A DNA stretch of 25,136 nucleotides from assembly GCF_030813505.1 (NCBI RefSeq), contig NZ_JAUSUE010000030.1; one strand, 5' to 3'. Source of the stretch: Pectinatus haikarae. Its GTDB lineage: Bacteria > Bacillota > Negativicutes > Selenomonadales > Selenomonadaceae. The notes beneath the pieces are model-generated. The model was not told the origin of the DNA. It made no database searches and was given only the letters and a program-made list of their open reading frames with translations. This document shows, piece by piece, positions 1-7,384 of this stretch (positions are counted from its first letter, which is position 1; each line of letters starts with the position of its first letter). The translations under genes and the position numbers were made by a program.

Positions 1-94
1 TATCGGGGTGCCGGCTATACTTGTGTCGCGTGCTGTAGGCGGACCTATCGGCGTCATCGTGGCTTATTTTGTCGGTATCGGATTATTTGCATAA
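1..94 (+). CDS. PTS glucitol/sorbitol-specific EIIBC component, C-terminal end (partial)
   Basis: Only the last 30 codons are in the window, reading in frame from base 2 to a TAA at 92-94. The peptide is hydrophobic and glycine-rich (a GVPAILVSRAVGGPIG stretch, then an aromatic/aliphatic tail), as expected for the end of a membrane PTS permease. The main support is the next gene, a clear glucitol-type EIIA 45 bases downstream; in glucitol operons the order is EIIC, EIIBC, EIIA. The call is therefore SrlE/GutE-like, made partly from context. The rest of the gene lies upstream of the window. Confidence 0.68.
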   Translation, partial: IGVPAILVSRAVGGPIGVIVAYFVGIGLFA

Positions 95-138
95 TGTTTT
101 TAAGAAGATAATAACGTAATATTTTAGGAGTGGTTAGT

Positions 139-492
139 TTGAAATATAGAGTGGAAATAACCAGCATAGGGCCTTTAGCCGGAGATCTGCTGGAAGCCGG
201 TGATATGGTCATATTTGAACAGTGTGAAATGGAAGCCTTGGCAGAAGTTTGTTTTATGCATACTAAGGGAGAGCTCAGGGAACTGGTAGCTGTGGGAGAC
301 CGCTTTAGTATTGGTGAAAATATATACACTGTAGCTGCTGTCGGGGAAGAGGCGCAGCATACGCTGGCAACACTGGGACACTGTACATTGAAATTTGTCG
401 ATAATCATGAGGTTGAGCTGCCGGGACAGATAAATCTCAAGGGAGACAGCGTACCATCTCCTAAAATTGGTGATATTATTACAATTGAGTAA
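139..492 (+). CDS. srlB: PTS glucitol/sorbitol-specific EIIA component
   Basis: Cytoplasmic phosphocarrier that takes phosphate from HPr and passes it to the EIIB domain of the glucitol (sorbitol) permease. The 117-residue length fits the family. The signature is a conserved block CFMHTKGEL, with the putative phosphorylated histidine at residue 41, and a later LGHCTLKF block resembling the LGHVTLRF block of the E. coli protein. I chose the TTG at 139 because a TTAGGAG ribosome site at 124-130 sits 8 bases before it; an upstream in-frame GTG at 130 overlaps that site. The gene follows the partial EIIBC gene and ends at a strong terminator. No sorbitol-6-phosphate dehydrogenase follows, unlike the E. 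coli order, so that gene would have to be upstream or elsewhere. Confidence 0.9.
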   Translation: MKYRVEITSIGPLAGDLLEAGDMVIFEQCEMEALAEVCFMHTKGELRELVAVGDRFSIGENIYTVAAVGEEAQHTLATLGHCTLKFVDNHEVELPGQINLKGDSVPSPKIGDIITIE

Positions 493-508
493 AAATATAA
501 TGTAGTAT

Positions 509-558
509 AAAAAGGGGCTGTGCATGAGTGAGTTTTCACTTATGTACAGTCCTTTTTT
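509..558. terminator. Bidirectional rho-independent terminator between two convergent PTS operons
   Basis: The arms at 509-530 and 537-558 can pair along about 22 bases with a few G-U wobbles and a 6-base loop. A runs on the left and T runs on the right give a U-tail on both strands. It lies 17 bases after the glucitol EIIA stop and 17 bases after the minus-strand EIIB stop, so it probably ends both transcripts. Confidence 0.88.
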
Positions 559-574
559 ATAAGAGATACAATAA

Positions 575-877
575 TTATTCTTTGATAGTCTTTAAGTATT
601 CTGCTATATCATTCACTACTGCTTCGGTTCCTATGCCGGTGATAAAAGGCAGCCCCGGAAATCTTTTCACGCCTCCGAGCATGGAATCTGCTACCGTGGT
701 TGTGGGCACGACCACATGAGGATGAAAAGTCGCCAGTTTGGCTGTTATGTCAGTGGCATTACATTCCAGAACGTCTATGTCAATTCCTTTTTCAGTTAAA
801 AGTTTGCGGCATTTTTCAGCGGCAACTGTCGAAGTAGCGATACCTGATCCGCAAATAGCGAGCAATCTGTATTTCAT
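575..877 (-). CDS. PTS galactitol-type EIIB component
   Basis: A 100-residue cytoplasmic EIIB protein that would pass phosphate from its EIIA partner to the sugar alcohol entering through the EIIC at 2799-4061. The N-terminus MKYRLLAICGSGIATST is the diagnostic phosphocysteine loop, with the active cysteine at residue 9, followed by a Rossmann-like alpha/beta pattern. I chose the ATG at 877 because a GAGGTG site lies 6 bases upstream; a GTG three codons earlier overlaps that site. It is the last gene of the minus-strand operon and ends at the shared terminator. The family is that of GatB, but the transported polyol cannot be read from EIIB alone. Confidence 0.88.
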   Translation of the reverse strand: MKYRLLAICGSGIATSTVAAEKCRKLLTEKGIDIDVLECNATDITAKLATFHPHVVVPTTTVADSMLGGVKRFPGLPFITGIGTEAVVNDIAEYLKTIKE

Positions 878-960
878 AATAAACACCTCATAATTTCTTT
901 TAATAAAATAAGTTTTTCAGTCAATAAGATTCGATATATACAGTTTTCTTCACTGTGAAA

Positions 961-1428
961 TCATACGGTTATTCTTCCTGCCATAAGAGCTGTAATTTCT
1001 TTCGCTGAATCTGTTTGAAGAAGATTTTCCATAAGCATATTGTCCTGTAGATTTTCCATAAGCTCGGATAGAAGCTGAAGTTGATTTTCACTTTTTTTCA
1101 TCGCAAGCATGAAAATTATTTTTACAGATACAGGCTGACTGGCATCTCCCATATTTTGAAAGGTGACGGGAGTTTTGAGTGTACAAATAGCAATCATGGG
1201 TTTATTTACGTGACAGCAATCAGTGTGCGGAAGCGCAACACCGCATTTTTCAAAGGGAAGTCCGGTGGGAAATAATTTTTCTCTGGCAATTATCGCATCA
1301 GAATAAGTGTCTTTTACATAACCAAAGCTGTACAAAAGAGAACTTATTTTTTTTAATGCTTCATCTGAATTTTTGACTTCCAGCTTTATTTGATTTACGG
1401 CTGTATCAAATTGAAATGTTTTTTCCAT
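961..1428 (-). CDS. PTS galactitol/fructose-type EIIA component
   Basis: A 155-residue EIIA of the fructose/mannitol fold family, closest in layout to GatA. The active-site motif is LPHTD with the phosphorylated histidine at residue 68. The preceding stretch DAIIAREKLFPTG matches the family block before the active site. It accepts phosphate from HPr and donates it to the EIIB encoded 83 bases downstream. The start at 1428 is the first in-frame ATG after an in-frame TAG, but the only good ribosome site (GGGAGGTG, complement of 1467-1474) is about 38 bases upstream, with a perfect hairpin in between (separate entry). This is odd and suggests structure-dependent initiation or another start. Position in the operon: fourth, after the dehydrogenase. 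Confidence 0.9.
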   Translation of the reverse strand: MEKTFQFDTAVNQIKLEVKNSDEALKKISSLLYSFGYVKDTYSDAIIAREKLFPTGLPFEKCGVALPHTDCCHVNKPMIAICTLKTPVTFQNMGDASQPVSVKIIFMLAMKKSENQLQLLSELMENLQDNMLMENLLQTDSAKEITALMAGRITV

Positions 1429-1435
1429 GCATATT

Positions 1436-1462
1436 GTCTATTATCTGATTTTTATAATAGAC
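1436..1462 (-). promoter_or_regulatory. Perfect 9-bp hairpin between the ribosome site and the start codon of the EIIA gene
   Basis: The arms 1436-1444 and 1454-1462 are exact inverted repeats (GTCTATTAT and ATAATAGAC) around a 9-base loop. On the mRNA the order is GGGAGGTG (1474-1467), hairpin, a short spacer, AUG (1428). Folding the hairpin would cut the distance from the end of the GGAGG core to AUG from about 40 to about 13 bases. The structure is seen directly; its role in translation is inferred. Confidence 0.6.
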
Positions 1463-1480
1463 GGTTCACCTCCCTGCGGC

Positions 1481-2560
1481 TTATAGTTTTCTGTTGCTTA
1501 TGTTGGCAGCAGTGCAGAGTCTGACAAGCTTTTTAATAGATTCATAACCGGCAGCATCATTATAGAGAATGTCGTAAAGTCCGGACAATAATGGCATCTG
1601 AGAGGATCGTATTTTTCCTTCGGTCTCCATAGTTTTCATCAGAAGATAGCCAAATTTTATTGCAGGATATCCTTCTACTGTAATGTCATTTTCTTTCATT
1701 TTGGCTATTGCCTGACTGGCGGATAACCCGTTGCCTATGGCTTCTCCGAGTGTGCGATTGCGTCCAGCTTCACCTGTAAGCTCGAGGTCGCCGATACCGG
1801 GAAGACCGAGTACAGGACCAAGAGTTCCACCGAGAGCTTTTGCAAAAATGCCCATTTCGGCTACGGCATATGTGAAGAGAGATCCCTTGGTGTTTTTATG
1901 CAGAAAATTATTTTTCTGCTGGGGAAATCCTTCAGCCATACCAAGACCGACACAATAGGCATTTTTCATAGCGGCGCAGATTTCCGTACCGATAACATCG
2001 GTTGTTATATCTACATTATAAACATCCGTTTCGGCGAAAGAACGTAATTTTTCTGCGGCAGTTATATTTGTGCTGGCATAAGTTACGGAGCTGGGGACAC
2101 CCCATAATACTTCAACAGCTTTACATGGACCGGCAACAAATACAAAATCTACTTGATGCTTTAATTTATCGGGCAGGCGTTCTTCTAAAATATCCGGCAG
2201 AAGGACGATTTCACCGGCTTTGTTATAATTGAAGCCTTTAGTTACGCTGCCAATGAGTATCCCCGGTTTCAGATAGGGAACGATCTGTTCAAAAACATCA
2301 CCCAGAGCATCGGAGGTGATGGCCATTATTATAGCATCGGCGTCATGAAGTGCCTCTGCCAATTCATGATGATAAAAAAAACTGATATTCTTGGACAATG
2401 GATATTTGTGCTTAGGATGATCTCTGCCAGCTTTGAGCGCGTCAATTATAGAATTATCAAGGGGAGAACCCCATAATCTCACGTCATTGCCATTATCGGC
2501 TATAGGCTTGGTGAAAGCGCTGCCCATTGCACCGGCACCTATGACTGTTATCTTTGCCAT
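1481..2560 (-). CDS. GpsA-like NAD(P)-dependent polyol-phosphate dehydrogenase
   Basis: A 359-residue protein of the NAD(P)-dependent glycerol-3-phosphate dehydrogenase family, slightly longer than usual GpsA (about 330-340). The Rossmann motif GAGAMG lies at residues 8-13. The family lysines appear as TKG (K108) and MKN (K199), and a GDLELT block with RNR follows at 258-269. Two substrate-facing regions differ from ordinary GpsA as I know it: the GPSFAxE motif reads GPCKAVE (144-150), and the loop that normally reads GDNAKAAL is replaced by a longer NNFLHKNTKGS (217-227). With its position between PTS genes, this suggests it oxidises a sugar-alcohol phosphate imported by the operon rather than making lipid glycerol phosphate. 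A clear AAAGGAG site precedes the ATG. A true GpsA is still possible but the context argues against it. Confidence 0.82.
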   Translation of the reverse strand: MAKITVIGAGAMGSAFTKPIADNGNDVRLWGSPLDNSIIDALKAGRDHPKHKYPLSKNISFFYHHELAEALHDADAIIMAITSDALGDVFEQIVPYLKPGILIGSVTKGFNYNKAGEIVLLPDILEERLPDKLKHQVDFVFVAGPCKAVEVLWGVPSSVTYASTNITAAEKLRSFAETDVYNVDITTDVIGTEICAAMKNAYCVGLGMAEGFPQQKNNFLHKNTKGSLFTYAVAEMGIFAKALGGTLGPVLGLPGIGDLELTGEAGRNRTLGEAIGNGLSASQAIAKMKENDITVEGYPAIKFGYLLMKTMETEGKIRSSQMPLLSGLYDILYNDAAGYESIKKLVRLCTAANISNRKL

Positions 2561-2585
2561 TTTTATTACTCCTTTGAAATTATTT

Positions 2586-2744
2586 TTATACGGAAGGCTT
2601 TTTGGTATATCTTTTATATATTAGCCATGCGGTCCCGCACAATACAACGATTGTGTTTAATATATCCTGATTTGCATAATACATGTCAGCCATACTGCAT
2701 AAATAGGGTCCCGCCATTATCCGCATTGTCTGAATAAGAAACAT
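2586..2744 (-). CDS. Small membrane-like protein of unknown function (52 residues)
   Basis: An ORF of 52 codons fills most of the gap between the EIIC gene and the dehydrogenase gene. It starts with ATG at 2744, has a GAGGTGG ribosome site (complement of 2749-2755) about 5-6 bases upstream, and stops with TAA at 2588-2586, 25 bases before the dehydrogenase ATG. The C-terminal half contains a hydrophobic run (ILNTIVVLCGTAWLIY) followed by a basic tail (KRYTKKPSV), which fits one membrane helix with a cytoplasmic end. I do not recognise the family. The site and the tight operon spacing support a real gene; the short length leaves doubt. Confidence 0.55.
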   Translation of the reverse strand: MFLIQTMRIMAGPYLCSMADMYYANQDILNTIVVLCGTAWLIYKRYTKKPSV

Positions 2745-2759
2745 AAAACCACCTCGCTG

Positions 2760-2788
2760 TCCGGGGTACGGGATGAAAAATACCCGGA
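2760..2788 (-). promoter_or_regulatory. Intergenic stem-loop between the EIIC gene and the small ORF
   Basis: TCCGGGGTA (2760-2768) pairs with TACCCGGA (2781-2788), with one bulged base and a 12-base loop. No U-run follows on the minus strand, so it is not a standard terminator. It may protect the EIIC mRNA 3' end or lower expression of the distal genes. Confidence 0.5.
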
Positions 2789-2798
2789 TCGTATTTTT

Positions 2799-4061
2799 CT
2801 ATTGGAACAGAGCAATGATTTTGTAAATAATATATGGAACAAAATGAGAACCTCCGTCGAGGGAAGATACTGCAAGGGTGCCTTCAGGAAAGGGGAAGCC
2901 GACTTCTTTTGCCATTATTGTACTTACCGGAGCTATATCTGTGGCAATATAAAGAATGAAAACCATAAGAATCGTGCTGATTACAAGGCCGCGGAACACA
3001 TTGCCGCGCGAAGCGCCAACGGCCCAAAGCAGGCAAAAACAAAGACCTGCTAAATCAGTGAAGGGCATTATGCGATTGCCGGGCAGTACCGCTGCCAGCA
3101 GAAGTGTAATGGGGATCATGAGCAGACATACTGCCATTACGGACGGATGACCGACAACTACAGCTGAATCAAGACCTATGAAGACTTTTTTACCAGGAAA
3201 CCTGCTGTTCAAAAATTCACGGGCACTGTCAGATAAAGGCATTAGCCCCTCCATAAGAATTTTGGACATACGTGGCAGTAAAAACATAACGGCTGCCATG
3301 TTGATGCCAAGCTGGATAACTCCTTTAGAATCATAACCGGCGAGGAAACCAATGAATCCACCAAGGATAAGACCGATAAACATTGGTTCGCCGATCACAC
3401 CAAAGCGTTTTTGAATAGACAGGGGATCTAATTCAATTTTATTTATTACAGGAATTTTATCTATTACTTTATTAAGAAAAATACATATGGGTGCCCATCC
3501 GACATCTTCTGTATGCGGCAGAGAGATTCCCGGCATGCCAAAAAATTTTTCAACATAAGGCTGGGTGTAATCTGCCAGTTTGAGAACGATTATGATTGTT
3601 ATACAAGAAGCAACAATGCCCAGCAGAGCACTGCCTGTTTTGTACATTACCAGACCGCCTGCAAAAATGAAATGCCAGTAATTCCAAAGATCTATGTCCA
3701 TAGTCTTAGTCCAGTTCATTGTCAGCATAATGATATTTATCAGGACACCTAAAATGAATACAATGGGAACTATGGGTGTACCAAAGCTTATCGCGGCATG
3801 AACAGGCCAGCCGACATCGAGCACATCAAGATGAAGACCAAAATTATCCACCATAGCTTTTGCTGCGGGAGAAAGGTTACTGGAAAAAAGACCTATCACT
3901 AAAAATATACCGGCAAAACCCATTCCCACAGTCAAACCAGAGCGGATCGCCTGCGAAAATTTTTGCCTTAATCCTAAGCCCAGAAGCATTATGATTATAG
4001 GCATCATTACTGTAGCGCCTAAATCCAAGATGAAACGTATAAGATTTTGAATTGCGTCCAT
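2799..4061 (-). CDS. PTS galactitol-type EIIC permease
   Basis: A 420-residue inner-membrane permease of the galactitol (Gat) PTS family, with about ten or more hydrophobic segments across its length. The family layout is visible: an N-terminal helix with a PIIIMLLGLGL run, a loop with GWPVHAAISFGTPI, a central soluble-looking stretch with SLPHTEDVGWAPI, and a C-terminal part with LDSAVVVGHPSV and LDGGSHFVPYIIY. It would move the polyol while the partner EIIB phosphorylates it. A GGAG site lies about 11 bases before the ATG. It is the first gene of the minus-strand operon, behind a leader of roughly 220 bases from the sigma-54 promoter. Galactitol is only the family label; the gene context suggests a shorter polyol. 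Confidence 0.9.
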   Translation of the reverse strand: MDAIQNLIRFILDLGATVMMPIIIMLLGLGLRQKFSQAIRSGLTVGMGFAGIFLVIGLFSSNLSPAAKAMVDNFGLHLDVLDVGWPVHAAISFGTPIVPIVFILGVLINIIMLTMNWTKTMDIDLWNYWHFIFAGGLVMYKTGSALLGIVASCITIIIVLKLADYTQPYVEKFFGMPGISLPHTEDVGWAPICIFLNKVIDKIPVINKIELDPLSIQKRFGVIGEPMFIGLILGGFIGFLAGYDSKGVIQLGINMAAVMFLLPRMSKILMEGLMPLSDSAREFLNSRFPGKKVFIGLDSAVVVGHPSVMAVCLLMIPITLLLAAVLPGNRIMPFTDLAGLCFCLLWAVGASRGNVFRGLVISTILMVFILYIATDIAPVSTIMAKEVGFPFPEGTLAVSSLDGGSHFVPYIIYKIIALFQ

Positions 4062-4132
4062 GGGATTTTTTCTCCTTTATTAAAAAAATAACGCCGTCGT
4101 GCCGCTGCACCAACAGTTTTGAAATAGCAATA

Positions 4133-4142
4133 CTCACGTGAG
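4133..4142. repeat. 10-base palindrome in the leader of the PTS operon
   Basis: CTCACGTGAG is a perfect palindrome located between the sigma-54 promoter and the EIIC start, 71 bases before the ATG. It could be an operator for a second regulator. No other copy was seen in the window. Confidence 0.4.
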
Positions 4143-4292
4143 CGTAAGTGATGGCTGATTTCACGGAAGCCGTATCAGAAAATATAAGCGAAAGCAATGA
4201 TGCACTTTTTCCGATACTTGATGGAAATAATTACAAACAGGAGCTGCCAATGATAAAAAAATACTTGCAAGTATATTCTGCTATTAGAGAAT

Positions 4293-4308
4293 GCAAGAAT
4301 CATGCCAA
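4293..4308 (-). promoter_or_regulatory. Sigma-54 (-24/-12) promoter of the minus-strand PTS operon
   Basis: Read on the minus strand the sequence is TTGGCATGATTCTTGC, followed by AT. The invariant GG (complement of 4305-4306) and GC (complement of 4293-4294) are separated by exactly 10 bases, as in the consensus TGGCAC-N5-TTGC, with only C to T at the last base of the -24 element. The start of transcription would be near 4281. The divergent gene encodes a sigma-54 activator of the LevR type, which is the expected partner. The leader from here to the EIIC ATG is about 220 bases and holds no convincing gene. Confidence 0.85.
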
Positions 4309-4347
4309 GATAGTGTATAGGCTTTTTTAGCTAAGCTGTTGAAAAAA

Positions 4348-4406
4348 TATATACACAAATTGCGTGAAATATGATAGTGTATATAAATAAATTATTAGTG
4401 TATATA
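4348..4406. promoter_or_regulatory. Repeated GTGTATATA boxes, candidate upstream activator sites
   Basis: Two direct copies of GTGTATATA lie at 4377-4385 and 4398-4406, exactly 21 bases apart (two helical turns). The exact inverse, TATATACAC, is at 4348-4356. A shorter copy, GTGTATA, lies at 4313-4319. Relative to the predicted start near 4281 the boxes fall at about -67 to -125, where enhancer sites for sigma-54 activators usually sit. The surrounding 4330-4530 region is very AT-rich, so some similarity could be chance. Confidence 0.55.
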
Positions 4407-4534
4407 TTATTAAAATTATATTTATAAAAAATTTAAATAAAATTTGCAATAAACAAAAAATATAAATAAATTTTTTTATGAGAGACATAAAATATTTTAT
4501 ATGACTAATATTTTGTATCAATAGGGGGATAATA

Positions 4535-7324
4535 ATGCGGCAAACAGATATGATAATAACTTATATCAAGGAAAAATGCGTGTTTGGTGAAATGATAGAA
4601 GCTATACAAAATGGAGATAATCCGGGGATACAGGCTGGTGAGATACAAAAGCATTTTGGTATATTACGCAACAATGCCAGCAGTATTCTAAATTCTATCT
4701 GCAAGGATGGGGGACTTGTAAAAATAAACAGCAGACCAGTGACGTTTCTGCCTCATGAAGTTACATGCCGTATGTGTGAGAAATATGGTATAGAAGAGAA
4801 AAACATGTATACCCTGGCAGAATTGCAGGAAAAAATCAGTGACAGGCAAATGGAAATGGAAGATCCTTTTATGCGGCTTCTGGGCTGTAACAGCAGTCTG
4901 CTTTACCAAATACGGCAGGCAAAAGCAGCCATTGTATATCCTCCGCGCGGTCTTCATACACTGCTTCTGGGGGAAAGCGGTGTGGGAAAGACCACTTTTG
5001 CGCAAGCCATGCATGCTTATGGATTGTTGGCAAATAATAAAAACATATCGGAATATCCTTTTATAACATTTAATTGTGCAGACTATTTTAATAATCCGCA
5101 GCTTTTGCTGTCACAGTTGTTTGGGCATGCCAAAAATGCGTTTACAGGAGCAGAAGCAGATAAAAAAGGGTTGGTGGAGCAGGCTGACGGCGGAATACTT
5201 TTTTTGGACGAGGTACATCGGCTGCCGCCTGATGGACAGGAAATGTTGTTTTATTTGATGGATAAGGGAGAATACAACAGACTGGGAGATGGCAATAAAA
5301 GAAAAAGCAACATATTGATTATTGCGGCAACCACAGAAAATCCTTCGGATGTGTTATTGAATACATTTATGAGACGGGTGCCTGTAAATATAATATTACC
5401 CAATTATAAAGAAAAGCCGATCGCGGAAAAGGTGGAAATAATAGAGCAATTTTTTCGCTTTGAGGCGATGAATCTGCAAAAAACAATAAATATCGCACCT
5501 GAAGTATTGCGGGCTCTGGCCTTATATGAATTTAAAGGAGGCAATATCGGACAGTTGCGCTCGGAAGTAAAATTGCTTTGTGCAAATGCTTTTTTACAGC
5601 ATTTGCAGAACAACCAAGCTATTTATGTAGGATACCAAATGCTGGATAAGGATATTCGTGATATTTTATTCAATTATGTGAAAATGGATAAAACAGCTAC
5701 ACGATATCTTGATATGTTTTCAGAAGATATAGCTATACAACCTCAGGAAAATACAGGAATCATGTCTGATGAGGTTGAAAATGATGTCTACGATATAATT
5801 TTGGATAAATTGAAAAAACTCAAACAACAGGGAGGAAATGTAGAAAATATAACAGACGTATTAAAGAATGAAATAGATGCTTATTTGAGCAGTGTCAATA
5901 AATATTTTTCCAATCTGCATTCAAAAATAATAAATCTGCATAAATTGGTGCCCAAGGAGGTCATAGATACCACAATGCAGTTTATCGAATATGCAAGAGA
6001 AGAGCTGAAAGTAAATTTCAACAATTATTTTTTGTTCGGCTTATCAATGCATATTCAGGCATTGATCAAAAGGGCCGGCAGAATTTCTGCGGGTGATGAC
6101 AAGCATCTATTTAAAATAAAAACAGAGCATCCTGATGAATTTAAAGTGGCAGAAAAAATGGTAGAAATGCTCAGTGACAAGTTTGGGATGATAGTACCGG
6201 AAAATGAAAAGGGTTTTATTGCACTGCTTTTATATCATAGCAGGGTGGAAGCGGACAGCAAGAAAATCGGTATGATCATTATCTGTCATGGTGATTCCAC
6301 CGCTTCAAGCATGGCCGGCGCATGTAATGCATTGCTTAATACAGATCTTGTAAAGGCTGTGGATATGCCTTTAAATCAGAGCATTGATGAAACATATGGA
6401 AAGCTTAAAGCGATGGCATTGACAATAAACAAGGGGAAAGGAATTATCCTCCTTGTGGACATGGGATCACTTTTATTTTTTGACAAGCGGCTGACTGCTG
6501 ATACGGGAATAAAGACCAAGCTTGTAAAATCCGTGTCTACGCCTGCAGTTTTAGATGTACTGCGTCACGTCCTTTATGATATGGATGATATCGATGAGGT
6601 TTATGCACAGAAGAATAATCAACAGGAAGAAACTGCTGCCACTGTGAAAAGAAAACCACTTGCTGTATTGGCAGTTTGTGCCACAGGACAAGGCAGCAGT
6701 ATGATAATAAAGAATATGCTTGACGAGCTTTTGGAAAAATATTATACAGATTCAATAAAAGTTATAGCGACAGATTATGTAAATGCCAGGGAGGTTTTTG
6801 AACAGTCCGGTGAATATAGTTATGTTGCTGCAGTTGTCGGGAATATAGATCCGCAGCTGCCCGTACCATTTTTTCCTATTGATCAACTGTTACAGGAACA
6901 AACTCAGCAGATATTTTTCCATTTGCTCGACGGTAATATGGAGGGACCGTTTTCGCTGCCTGAACCGTTGCAAATGCCTACATTATATGAAACAGCGAAG
7001 GGACTTTTGGAAAAATATGTAAAATTCGTTAATCCCAGGCATGCTATTTTCCAGATACGGAATTTCGTGGAAGCAATAAATTATTCAGATAAAAATAAAA
7101 GCATGGTGCTGGATCTGGTCCTTCATATGGGATGCGTATTGGATCGATGTGTGGGCGGGATAAGCATACAGTTTGATGAACTGGAAGACTTCTATTCTGT
7201 GAATAAAGATCTTTTTAAAAGTATACACAAAGCTTTGGAACCGCTTGAAAAAGAATATGATATAAAAATAAGCGAAGACGAAACGGCTTATATTATAAAA
7301 ATAATTACTACCCATATGCGATAA
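4535..7324 (+). CDS. LevR-type sigma-54-dependent transcriptional activator with PTS regulation domains
   Basis: A 929-residue regulator with the LevR order. An N-terminal helix-turn-helix region occupies about 1-75. An AAA+ sigma-54 interaction domain covers about 115-370, with Walker A GESGVGKTT at 146-154, the sigma-54 contact loop NAFTGA at 201-206 (GAFTGA in most relatives) and Walker B ILFLDE near 222. PRD1 (about 414-545) has histidines 469 and 506. A mannose-type EIIA domain has ICHGDS with His585. A galactitol-type EIIB domain has AVCATGQGSS with Cys715. PRD2 (about 823-929) has His836 and His864. In this family phosphorylation of these sites by HPr and by the cognate EIIB switches activity according to substrate and carbon status. 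It is divergent from the galactitol-type PTS operon and probably drives it through the sigma-54 promoter at 4293-4308. The ATG has an AGGGGG site 6 bases upstream. Confidence 0.93.
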   Translation: MRQTDMIITYIKEKCVFGEMIEAIQNGDNPGIQAGEIQKHFGILRNNASSILNSICKDGGLVKINSRPVTFLPHEVTCRMCEKYGIEEKNMYTLAELQEKISDRQMEMEDPFMRLLGCNSSLLYQIRQAKAAIVYPPRGLHTLLLGESGVGKTTFAQAMHAYGLLANNKNISEYPFITFNCADYFNNPQLLLSQLFGHAKNAFTGAEADKKGLVEQADGGILFLDEVHRLPPDGQEMLFYLMDKGEYNRLGDGNKRKSNILIIAATTENPSDVLLNTFMRRVPVNIILPNYKEKPIAEKVEIIEQFFRFEAMNLQKTINIAPEVLRALALYEFKGGNIGQLRSEVKLLCANAFLQHLQNNQAIYVGYQMLDKDIRDILFNYVKMDKTATRYLDMFSEDIAIQPQENTGIMSDEVENDVYDIILDKLKKLKQQGGNVENITDVLKNEIDAYLSSVNKYFSNLHSKIINLHKLVPKEVIDTTMQFIEYAREELKVNFNNYFLFGLSMHIQALIKRAGRISAGDDKHLFKIKTEHPDEFKVAEKMVEMLSDKFGMIVPENEKGFIALLLYHSRVEADSKKIGMIIICHGDSTASSMAGACNALLNTDLVKAVDMPLNQSIDETYGKLKAMALTINKGKGIILLVDMGSLLFFDKRLTADTGIKTKLVKSVSTPAVLDVLRHVLYDMDDIDEVYAQKNNQQEETAATVKRKPLAVLAVCATGQGSSMIIKNMLDELLEKYYTDSIKVIATDYVNAREVFEQSGEYSYVAAVVGNIDPQLPVPFFPIDQLLQEQTQQIFFHLLDGNMEGPFSLPEPLQMPTLYETAKGLLEKYVKFVNPRHAIFQIRNFVEAINYSDKNKSMVLDLVLHMGCVLDRCVGGISIQFDELEDFYSVNKDLFKSIHKALEPLEKEYDIKISEDETAYIIKIITTHMR

Positions 7325-7334
7325 ATATGGGAAT

Positions 7335-7384
7335 AAAACAACAAAAGAGGCAGCCGATAATCAGCTGCCCTTTTTGTTGTTTTA
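7335..7384. terminator. Bidirectional rho-independent terminator after the activator gene
   Basis: The arms at 7335-7354 and 7364-7383 are almost perfectly complementary, with a GGCAGC/GCTGCC core and a 9-base loop. A runs before and T runs after give a U-tail on both strands. It ends the activator transcript and the convergent deoR-type transcript, whose stop codon is at 7385. Confidence 0.92.

Noticed and set aside
3877..4197. 106-codon minus-strand ORF overlapping the EIIC start
   Set aside because: It overlaps the EIIC gene in another frame; EIIC is a clear family member with its own ribosome site.
4148..4330. 60-codon plus-strand ORF in the leader of the PTS operon
   Set aside because: No ribosome site, it runs across the sigma-54 promoter on the opposite strand, and the product has no recognisable feature.
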